From positions 1 through 21,355 of the forward strand of contig JAVBQJ010000079.1 in the NCBI GenBank assembly GCA_031549115.1: 21,355 bases of DNA. The letters run 5' to 3'. Origin of the DNA: JAVBQJ01 sp031549115 (GTDB lineage Bacteria; Verrucomicrobiota; Lentisphaeria; Victivallales; Victivallaceae). Within the stretch, counting starts at the first letter, position 1. Every line of letters starts with the position of its first letter. Positions 16,310 to 21,355 of the stretch are shown here, one piece after another. The notes beneath the pieces were generated by a model. It was not told the origin of the DNA. It did not search any database and saw only the letters and a program-made list of their open reading frames with translations. A program made the translations under genes and the position numbers.

Positions 16310-16987
16310 TCAGTCCTTATCGATGTCGCACTTGTAATACCAGCCACCGGCCGGCCATGGGTTACCGACATCCGGCGTACCGTTCCACAGATCTTTGGCG
16401 GTTTTGGTGGTCACGTGCCCGTCGGCCCAGGCGACATTGAGGTCGTTGCCGCCGTTGTGCGCCTGCGAAGCGACCGATCCGGCGATGTCGGGAAGCATAT
16501 AAGTGTCAGCCCAATAGGCGATTCCGGATCCGGTCGCCTGCTTCGGGGCATCCTGGTACATGATGGTGGTGGTTGGGGATTTCACTCCCTTGAACGAGGT
16601 GGTGGTTTTTCCCCAGCCCTGTCCGTATTCCCGGCGGTCAAACCAGAAGACCTGACAGGTGTAGGCGTAGCTGTAAACCCGGCTGTAAACATCCGGGTCC
16701 TTTTTGCCCTGGCCGGGACAACCGTACTTGATGAAGTCCTCCCCGCAGTACGGCAGCATAACCTCCAGCCATGTCGTCTGGTCGCCGGCGCCGGCCGGAT
16801 ACCATTGATCGCTGTCATTGGCATACATGTTGACGCCGAGTCCCACCTGCCGGAGGTTGCTGGTGCATTTGATGCTCTGCGCCTTGGCCCTGGCCTTGCT
16901 CAATGCCGGCAATAACATGCTGGCGAGGATGGCGATAATGGCGATCACAACCAGGAGCTCTATCAGGGTAAATTTGTTCCGCTGCAT
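16310..16987 (-). CDS. Pseudopilin with H-X(n)-DG C-terminal motif
   Basis: A 225-residue type IV pilin-like/type II secretion pseudopilin. The N-terminus MQRNKFTLIELLVV has the prepilin cleavage and methylation motif (E10 corresponds to the conserved Glu+5), followed by a single hydrophobic helix to about residue 30. The residue before the expected cut is Lys, not Gly. Near the end, HNGGNDLNVAWADGHV (177-192) matches the processing-associated H-X9-DG motif of this family but with 11 residues between His177 and Asp189. Cys41 and Cys91 could form a disulfide. The ATG at 16987 has AGGA 8 nt upstream. An in-frame TTG at 17038 with a strong GGAGG 8 nt upstream would give a 23-residue leader and cannot be excluded. 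Such proteins are abundant beside glycan genes in Lentisphaerota and relatives; their role there is unsettled. Confidence 0.9.
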   Translation of the reverse strand: MQRNKFTLIELLVVIAIIAILASMLLPALSKARAKAQSIKCTSNLRQVGLGVNMYANDSDQWYPAGAGDQTTWLEVMLPYCGEDFIKYGCPGQGKKDPDVYSRVYSYAYTCQVFWFDRREYGQGWGKTTTSFKGVKSPTTTIMYQDAPKQATGSGIAYWADTYMLPDIAGSVASQAHNGGNDLNVAWADGHVTTKTAKDLWNGTPDVGNPWPAGGWYYKCDIDKD

Positions 16988-17050
16988 GATTCCGTTCCTT
17001 TCCAATTCGAGTTTTTGTTTCCGTTTTTTGTCGTTCAAACCGGCTGCCTC

Positions 17051-17067
17051 CGCAGTGCTTTACTGCG
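17051..17067. repeat. Small hairpin in the pseudopilin 5' leader
   Basis: CGCAGT and ACTGCG pair perfectly around a 5-nt loop (read on either strand). On the transcript it lies directly before GGAGG, which is placed 8 nt ahead of the in-frame TTG at 17038. It could affect start choice or RNA stability. Confidence 0.45.
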
Positions 17068-17113
17068 AGTGTTTCTGTATTTGATATCGTACTCAAATAT
17101 CGTTTAAAAAAAT

Positions 17114-17129
17114 TTGGCAACGTCATCAA
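17114..17129. promoter_or_regulatory. LacI-type operator candidate at the pseudopilin promoter
   Basis: TTGGCAACGTCATCAA matches the core of the site at 16211-16226 in 14 of 16 bases, including the central AACGT and both outer ends. It lies 15 nt past the -10 box here, against 12 nt at the other promoter. Its own dyad symmetry is weaker (5 of 8 half-site positions). The shared sequence and position suggest common control of both transcripts. Confidence 0.55.
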
Positions 17130-17144
17130 GTTGCATCTATTACT

Positions 17145-17172
17145 AGTATAATGAAAAAAAAGTAAAAGTCAA
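17145..17172 (-). promoter_or_regulatory. Sigma70-type promoter of the pseudopilin gene
   Basis: On the minus strand, TTGACT (17167-17172) is followed by a 16-nt T-rich spacer and TATACT (17145-17150), each five of six to consensus. The start would fall near 17138, giving a leader of about 150 nt. A short A7-CCATC-T6 hairpin (17184-17201) just upstream may end the DUF523 transcript, though it has no GC stem. Confidence 0.7.
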
Positions 17173-17216
17173 TAGCCGATTTGAAAAAAACCATCTTTTT
17201 TGCGGTTGATTCTCTG

Positions 17217-17732
17217 TCACTCCGCCACGTTCTGGCGGCGCCGGCATGATGCCAGGAAGTGTTCGCGCTGCCGGCGGTCGTCCAGCATATCCTCCTCGAT
17301 CACCGGCAATTCCGGGAAACGGGCCAGGAAGGCGTTGGCGAACATGCCCCGGCCGCTATGCGCGGGAATGCCTTGGCCGTCGAATATTTTCACGTCCGCA
17401 AGGCCGCAGGATGGGGAGTTCTTTTTGAACACGAATCCGTCCAAGCCGGCGGCGGCCAGCTCCTCCAACCGCCGGTGAATGTATGTCTGCATGACCCCGG
17501 TCAGGTCGCGCTTGCCGTCGACAGTCATCAGCCGCGGATCGGCGGGATTGCCCTCTAATTGGATGGGTTCGCGCGGCACCGGCAGGCCGCATTCGAGCTC
17601 CGGGCATACCGGCACGTATTCGGCCTCGAGCCCCAGTTGGTCGCAGAGACAGGCGTTCCGTTTGTGTCCGCCATCGTAGCGTACCGGGTTCCCCAATAAG
17701 CAGCTGCTGACGCCCAGGCGAATCTTTTGCAT
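17217..17732 (-). CDS. DUF523 family protein
   Basis: A 171-residue cytoplasmic protein of the DUF523 family (the N-terminal part of E. coli YbgA-type proteins; here without the C-terminal DUF1722). Conserved Cys-rich motifs are visible: VSSCLLG near the N-terminus, VRYDGGHK, CPELECGLPVPREP in the middle, and FKKNSPSCG in the C-terminal half. These suggest a metal or Fe-S site, but the function is unknown. The ATG at 17732 has AGGAG 6 nt upstream and begins MQKIRLG. The frame continues upstream to 17774, but that part (MWGRGAPTLTQ) is read from the terminal inverted repeat of the neighbouring element. It appears to be transcribed alone. Confidence 0.92.
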   Translation of the reverse strand: MQKIRLGVSSCLLGNPVRYDGGHKRNACLCDQLGLEAEYVPVCPELECGLPVPREPIQLEGNPADPRLMTVDGKRDLTGVMQTYIHRRLEELAAAGLDGFVFKKNSPSCGLADVKIFDGQGIPAHSGRGMFANAFLARFPELPVIEEDMLDDRRQREHFLASCRRRQNVAE

Positions 17733-17750
17733 TGCGCTCTCCTGCGTTAA

Positions 17751-18151
17751 TGTGGGGGCTCCTCGCCCCCACACCCCCCGGCAGGGTCACCGACCCTGCA
17801 CCTCTGCTGCGGATGCCTGCGGCATCCTCCGCGACCTTTTGAACGGGAGGAGCGCCTGCTGCCGCGTCAAGTCCGCCAGACCACCACAGAGCCGCCGTCC
17901 TTGCCGGCCACGGCAGGCGGGCGCCTCCGGGGGAAACTCGTCGTGTCCCCCTGCTACCCCCTTCAGGACCCACGCCTGTCGTCAGGCCAATCGCCTCGGA
18001 TATGCAATACGTATTGGCTGCGAGACTCGACATGAATCGCAACTGTTGCTGCGTACCCATCCCAATACCGTCCACTCGTGAGATGCCCGCCAGCCGTGGT
18101 CGGCAGTAGGGGCGCCCCAGCGTGATGGCGTGGAGGCGAGGAGCCCCCACA
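17751..18151. mobile_element. 401-bp non-coding element with 17-bp terminal inverted repeats
   Basis: The left end TGTGGGGGCTCCTCGCC (17751-17767) is exactly repeated in inverse at 18135-18151. The left end also folds on itself (TGTGGGGGC with GCCCCCACA, 17751-17759/17765-17773). Internal hairpins: GCAGGGTC/GACCCTGC (17781-17788, 17792-17799), GGATGCC-TGC-GGCATCC (17811-17827), and the palindrome CAATACGTATTG (18005-18016). It fills the space between the GlyRS stop and the DUF523 start. I see no target-site duplication and no transposase, so it is either a MITE-like element or a structured intergenic repeat. An open frame crosses it, but its composition gives no sign of a real protein. Confidence 0.65.
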
Positions 18152-18164
18152 CTCTCCCTATCAA

Positions 18165-19499
18165 CTAGATACCGATGGCGTTTTCGAGATAGGTGCGCAG
18201 CTGATCGATGCTGACGCGTTCCTGGGCCATGGTGTCGCGATTTCGGACGGTGACCGCGTTGTCGGCGGCGGAATCGAAGTCGAAGGTGACGCAGAACGGG
18301 GTCCCGATTTCGTCCTGGCGGCGATAGCGCTTGCCGATGCTGCCGGTGGAATCGAATTCGCAACGGAAGTGGCGGTTGAGGTCGGTATTGAGCTTCTCCG
18401 CGGACTCGTTGAGCTTCTTGGAGAGCGGCAATACGGCGACCTGGACGGGGGCGACCAGCGGCGGCAGATGCAGCACGATGCGGACGTCCTCTTCCATGCC
18501 TTCCTTCTGGGTGGCGGCGGTATCCTCATCGTAGGCGTTGCCGAGGATGGCCAGGAAGGTCCGGTCCAGTCCGACGGAGGTTTCGACCACGGTCGGCATC
18601 AGCTTGCGGCCGTTGTCGTGGTCCATATACTGAAGGTCTTCGCCGGAGAATTCGCTGTGGCGCGAGAGGTCCCAGGTGCCGCGATGGTGGATGCCTTCGA
18701 GTTCGCCCCAGCCGAACGGGAACTTGACTTCGATGTCGATGGCGGCCTTGGCGTAATGCGCCAGCTTTTCATGCTCGTAAATGCGGAAGAAATCGTCGCT
18801 GAACTGCAGCTTTTCGCGATAGTACTTGATCCGCTGCGCCTTCCAGTACTCAAACCATTCCAGCCCCTGTTCGCCGTCGCAGAAGAATTCCATTTCCATC
18901 TGCGTGAATTCGCGCGAACGGAAAATAAAATTGCGCGGGTTGATTTCGTTGCGGAACGCCTTGCCGATCTGGGCGACACCGAACGGCAGCTTCTGCCGGG
19001 TGGCGATCCGGACCAGATTGTAGTCGACGAAAATCGGCTGGCAGGTTTCGGCGCGCAGATAGGCGGCGTGTTCCTCGTCGAATACCGGGCCGACGAAGGT
19101 TTTCATCATCAGGTTGAATTCGCGCGGCTCGGTCAGATTCCGGGAGCCGCAGTTGGAGCAGACGGCGGTATCTTCCATCTGGTCGACCCGGAAGCGCGAC
19201 TTACAGTAGCGGCAGTCGGTCATCAGGTCGCTGAACTGGTCGAGGTGGCCGGAGGCTTTCCAGACCCGCGGATGGCAGATGATCGAAGAATCCAATCCCT
19301 CGATGTTGTCGCGGGTTTCGACCATTTCGTGCCACCACAGCGCTTCGATCGCGCGCTTCATCCGGACACCGTACGGGCCGTAATCCCAGAAGCCGTTGAT
19401 TCCGCCGTAAATTTCCGAGCTCGGGAAGATGAAGCCGCGGCGCTTGCACAGCGACACCAGTTTTTCCATCAGATCCAGATTTTTTTCCGCATCAGCCAT
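18165..19499 (-). CDS. glyQS: Glycyl-tRNA synthetase, alpha2 (eukaryote/archaeal-like) type
   Basis: A 444-residue class II enzyme charging tRNA-Gly, of the homodimeric single-chain type rather than the alpha2beta2 type. Seen: FPSSEIYGGINGFWDYGPYG (about 26-45); a zinc-ribbon-like C96-x2-C99...C114-x2-C117; motif 2 region FRNEINPRNFIFRSREFTQMEMEFF; motif 3 region VGLDRTFLAIL; and the anticodon-binding domain (VQVAVLPLSKK onward). The usual LRPETAQGIF is changed to LRAETCQPIF (about 148-157). The ATG at 19499 has GGAG 10 nt upstream; a TTG three codons earlier would overlap the ribosome-binding site and was rejected. It follows the CobS-like gene by 118 nt and may share its transcript. Confidence in function is very high. 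Confidence 0.97.
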   Translation of the reverse strand: MADAEKNLDLMEKLVSLCKRRGFIFPSSEIYGGINGFWDYGPYGVRMKRAIEALWWHEMVETRDNIEGLDSSIICHPRVWKASGHLDQFSDLMTDCRYCKSRFRVDQMEDTAVCSNCGSRNLTEPREFNLMMKTFVGPVFDEEHAAYLRAETCQPIFVDYNLVRIATRQKLPFGVAQIGKAFRNEINPRNFIFRSREFTQMEMEFFCDGEQGLEWFEYWKAQRIKYYREKLQFSDDFFRIYEHEKLAHYAKAAIDIEVKFPFGWGELEGIHHRGTWDLSRHSEFSGEDLQYMDHDNGRKLMPTVVETSVGLDRTFLAILGNAYDEDTAATQKEGMEEDVRIVLHLPPLVAPVQVAVLPLSKKLNESAEKLNTDLNRHFRCEFDSTGSIGKRYRRQDEIGTPFCVTFDFDSAADNAVTVRNRDTMAQERVSIDQLRTYLENAIGI

Positions 19500-19617
19500 T
19501 TTTGTCAATCTCCATTATGTAATTTGATGATGTAAAATTCAAAAAAACGGGCGCGCATGAGAAAAAAACGCATGCCCGTCCGCCGGATATGCCGGGATTC
19601 GTCCCCGGTTGTTGTGC

Positions 19618-20400
19618 TCAAATCAGGAAAATCAAACCGCAGAAAAGCGTCAACAACTCCAGCCAGCTCCCCGCCAGCGAAATGATGTTGGCGTCCACGC
19701 CGTCGAAATTCGTTTCGCAAAAAGTCCGCGCCAGCCAGATTCCGACAAAGCCGGCGCCGAAACTCACCAGCACCGCCACCGGCGCCAGGATGAAAAAGAA
19801 ACACAAAAAGAAGCCGCACAGAATCCATATCTGCCCTCTGGCGCGCCGCTTCACCGGCAGAATCGCCACGCCGTCCAGCATCGACCGCTCCATCGCCAGA
19901 GCCCCCTGGCCGGTGAAGTTCATGATCAGCACCGGTGCCAGAAACCAACTCGCTCCGGCATGAAAAATCACCGCCAGCGCCGCCAGTTTCAGCAATATGA
20001 CACCGAGAACGACCAGGTTGCTGGTGTTGCCGCGCAGCGAACTCCACTCCGGCGCCATCTGGGCGAACGCGGTGCGCCACGGGACGCCGGCAAACTTCAA
20101 TTCGAACAGCGACGCGGTCAGCGCCAGACTGCGCCCCGAATCTTTCCACTCCAGCAATCCCAGTACGAGCAGGGCGAAAAGCACCATGGCGCCGATGTGC
20201 GGCAGAATCTGATGAAAGAGCGCCCCTGCCAGCGCCAATACCAGGCCGAGGCCGAGGCCGAGAGTCGGAAACGACCACATCACCGCCTCCGGCGCCTGCT
20301 TCAACGCCTCCTCGGAAGCGGCGGTGCCGCCAAGCTTCGGGTGGTCGATCAGAAGTTCCCATGCGGCTCGGAGGGCGGCGGGAAAGTGCGCGATAGTCAT
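19618..20400 (-). CDS. CobS-like multipass membrane protein with degenerate motifs
   Basis: A 260-residue integral membrane protein with about six hydrophobic segments. Its pattern follows adenosylcobinamide-GDP ribazoletransferase (CobS, last step of the cobalamin lower-ligand assembly): a WSFPTLGLGLG stretch (42-51) like the RS.xYFPLxGLxxG of CobS, then a helix ending EWKDSGRSLALTAS where CobS has HxDGLADTAD, LRGNTSNLVVLGVILLKLAAL like the DPRxGxxGVxALxLxLLLK segment, and NFDGVDANI (231-239) where CobS has GGLTGD. Most acidic residues of the first motif are missing (only D87), so it may not be active as CobS. The similarity is recognised by eye and is tentative. ATG at 20400 with AGGTG 6 nt upstream. 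It starts 25 nt after the lipoprotein gene. Confidence 0.6.
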   Translation of the reverse strand: MTIAHFPAALRAAWELLIDHPKLGGTAASEEALKQAPEAVMWSFPTLGLGLGLVLALAGALFHQILPHIGAMVLFALLVLGLLEWKDSGRSLALTASLFELKFAGVPWRTAFAQMAPEWSSLRGNTSNLVVLGVILLKLAALAVIFHAGASWFLAPVLIMNFTGQGALAMERSMLDGVAILPVKRRARGQIWILCGFFLCFFFILAPVAVLVSFGAGFVGIWLARTFCETNFDGVDANIISLAGSWLELLTLFCGLIFLI

Positions 20401-20425
20401 AACTTCACCTGCTCATGCGTTGCTT

Positions 20426-20791
20426 TCAGTCCGTGACATCAGGCTGATAATTGTCCGGTTGGTAAAGGTTTTTCTCCACCAGCCGGTATTGGTTGTAAAA
20501 CATATTGCCGAAACCGATCACCTTGCCCTGGGCGAATACGACCGGCATGCATTCGTCTTCGGTGGTATAGCCGTCGTGCCACCGGGTGTAAACGTAGTAA
20601 AACCAGATATCGGGCGTGGCGCCTTCGAGGTCGGCGATCGGTTCGCCCATCAGTTCAAGCACCTGTGCCTTGCTCATGCCGACCCGGAGATCGCGTGCAT
20701 GCTCCACGTTGGAAAACTGCGAAAAATAACCACAGCCGGCGACGGCGGCGACAGCGATTGCGAACAGCGTCAGACAACAGAGTTTCAGCAT
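20426..20791 (-). CDS. Small lipoprotein, BamE/SmpA-like domain
   Basis: A 121-residue predicted lipoprotein. The signal peptide MLKLCCLTLFAIAVAAVAGC ends in a lipobox with the lipidated Cys at 20. The mature part has RVGMSKAQVLELMGEP (about 36-51), the classic opening of the BamE/SmpA/OmlA-like fold, and then WFYYVYTR and VVFAQGKVIGFG strands. The domain often occurs in envelope-assembly proteins, but this alone does not assign the protein to the BAM complex. A GTG at 20833 with GGAAG upstream would extend the N-terminus by 14 residues; the ATG was preferred because it gives a compact signal peptide. First gene of the three-gene minus-strand run with the CobS-like protein and GlyRS. Confidence 0.82.
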   Translation of the reverse strand: MLKLCCLTLFAIAVAAVAGCGYFSQFSNVEHARDLRVGMSKAQVLELMGEPIADLEGATPDIWFYYVYTRWHDGYTTEDECMPVVFAQGKVIGFGNMFYNQYRLVEKNLYQPDNYQPDVTD

Positions 20792-20862
20792 ATTGCCGTT
20801 CCAGCGAGTAGAGTTTTTCACTATATGTTCCACTTTTTTTTCTTCCGGAAGCCGATCACGAC

Positions 20863-20890
20863 TTGTAAATCCGCAATCCGGCGTTATAAT
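20863..20890 (+). promoter_or_regulatory. Promoter of tRNA-Val
   Basis: TTGTAA (20863-20868), a 16-nt spacer and a perfect TATAAT (20885-20890), ending 15 nt before the mature tRNA. The same 72-nt gap must also hold the divergent promoter for the lipoprotein gene, which I could not identify. Confidence 0.7.
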
Positions 20891-20905
20891 AATAATGCAT
20901 TTCCA

Positions 20906-20982
20906 GGGCGGTTAGCTCAGTTGGTTAGAGCGTCACGTTTACACCGTGAATGTCGGGGGTTCGAGTCCCTCACCGCCCACCA
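20906..20982 (+). tRNA. tRNA-Val (anticodon TAC)
   Basis: A 77-nt cloverleaf with encoded CCA. Acceptor GGGCGGT (20906-20912) pairs with ACCGCCC (20972-20978), with discriminator A. The anticodon stem TCACG/CGTGA frames loop TTTACAC, giving anticodon TAC (codon GTA). The T-arm GGGGG-TTCGAGT-CCCTC is intact. Its 3' half is a typical attachment site for tyrosine recombinases, and a recombinase-like gene follows 213 bp downstream. Confidence 0.96.
20955..20982. other. Probable attachment site (att) in the tRNA-Val 3' end
   Basis: The T-arm-to-CCA segment is the usual core for tRNA-targeting integrases. The adjoining recombinase-like gene points away from the tRNA. The matching direct repeat at the far end of the element lies outside the window, so this is inferred from layout. 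Confidence 0.45.
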
Positions 20983-21195
20983 GTTTTCCCTCAATTCGCT
21001 TCCAAGAGTACCGTTTAGTGCCATATCGCAATTTCGAGAAGCTTTTTTGATCAAAAATCAGCTCAGGCCGGTAGTTTTGGTTCATTTGCTTTTCCTGTTC
21101 ACTTCGCTTAAATTACGTATCGTAACACTTTACATCTGATTCGGCCTTTTGTCAAGCCAAAAAACAGAATCAAATCGAATCATGGAGGCAAAAAA
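20983..21195. other. Spacer between tRNA-Val and the recombinase gene
   Basis: No gene seen. It is more AT-rich than the rest of the window. It holds a perfect 14-bp palindrome TTTTTGATCAAAAA (21044-21057), a dyad TTACG-TAT-CGTAA (21113-21125), and GAATC repeats just before the gene. A weak promoter candidate is TTGCTT (21086-21091), 17 nt, TAAATT (21109-21114). Such sites could bind the recombinase or its directionality factor. Confidence 0.4.
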
Positions 21196-21355
21196 ATGGC
21201 GGGACGAACAATCAAACTGGCCACCGGGACGGTGTACCAGAAAGAAGAAAACGGCGTCTATTACTTTCGTTACCAGCTTGACGGTATGCGGAAAGCAATC
21301 AGCTTGAAGACGCGAAATCAAAAAGACGCCGTCAAACAAGCCGAAGCATTGGTCC
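21196..21355 (+). CDS. Tyrosine recombinase/integrase, N-terminal fragment (runs off the window)
   Basis: Only the first 53 codons are present. The peptide contains GTVYQKEENGVYYFRYQLDG (11-30), MRKAISLKT and KDAVKQAEALV. This is the short beta-stranded Arm-DNA-binding module, plus the start of the core-binding helices, that opens many phage- and ICE-type tyrosine recombinases. The catalytic domain lies beyond the end of the window, so activity cannot be judged. The ATG has a strong GGAGG (21184-21188) 7 nt upstream. Its position and direction beside tRNA-Val fit an integrase at the edge of an integrated element. Another DNA-binding protein with the same fold remains possible. Confidence 0.65.
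   Translation, partial: MAGRTIKLATGTVYQKEENGVYYFRYQLDGMRKAISLKTRNQKDAVKQAEALV

Noticed and set aside
16280..17067. Possible CRISPR-like direct repeats
   Set aside because: Only two short A-tract repeats exist, with no regular spacer array and no cas genes.
17356..18363. A 335-codon minus-strand open frame through the TIR element
   Set aside because: It overlaps both the DUF523 and GlyRS genes in a wrong frame, has low-complexity composition, and lacks a recognisable domain.

Overview
The window is GC-rich bacterial DNA, probably from a Lentisphaerota (Victivallales-like) genome. That placement is an inference. It rests on a pseudopilin of the FTLIELLVVIAIIAIL type sitting beside glycan-degrading genes, uroporphyrinogen-decarboxylase-fold (URO-D) proteins inside a sugar locus, and long hairpin-rich spacers. 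No rRNA or CRISPR array was seen.

Region A (about 310-16151, all on the minus strand) reads as one glycan-utilisation locus. In transcription order it holds a secreted LamG plus DUF6259-like putative glycosidase, a GH95-like enzyme, a GH38 alpha-mannosidase, a 1044-residue orphan protein, a LacI-family regulator and two URO-D-fold proteins of exactly 413 residues each. Most junctions are tight (overlap, 3, 16 or 24 nt). Two junctions instead carry diverged copies of a hairpin-rich repeat whose stems show compensatory base changes.

Region B (16152-17216) holds a pseudopilin gene. It and the DUF6259-like gene each have a recognisable sigma70-type promoter. Just downstream of each -10 box lies a closely similar CpG-centred, LacI-operator-like site (TTGTCAACGTTATCAA and TTGGCAACGTCATCAA). 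I infer that the locus regulator controls both. The first promoter also has an 11-bp inverted repeat bracketing its -35 box and two phased A-tract repeats upstream.

Region C (17217-20833, minus strand) holds a DUF523 gene, a roughly 400-bp element with 17-bp perfect terminal inverted repeats, glycyl-tRNA synthetase, a CobS-like membrane protein with degenerate motifs, and a small BamE/SmpA-like lipoprotein.

Region D (20863-21355, plus strand) holds tRNA-Val(TAC) with its own promoter. It is followed 213 bp later by the start of a gene whose N-terminus looks like a tyrosine recombinase, running off the window. This looks like the left edge of an integrated element using the tRNA as its attachment site.

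Working model (inference): a fucose- and mannose-containing glycan is attacked outside the cell by the DUF6259-like enzyme and finished inside by the GH95-like, GH38 and orphan proteins, which lack signal peptides. The URO-D-fold proteins carry Cys/His motifs recalling MtaA/CmuA-type methyltransferases rather than HemE, so removal of methyl groups from the glycan is one speculative role.
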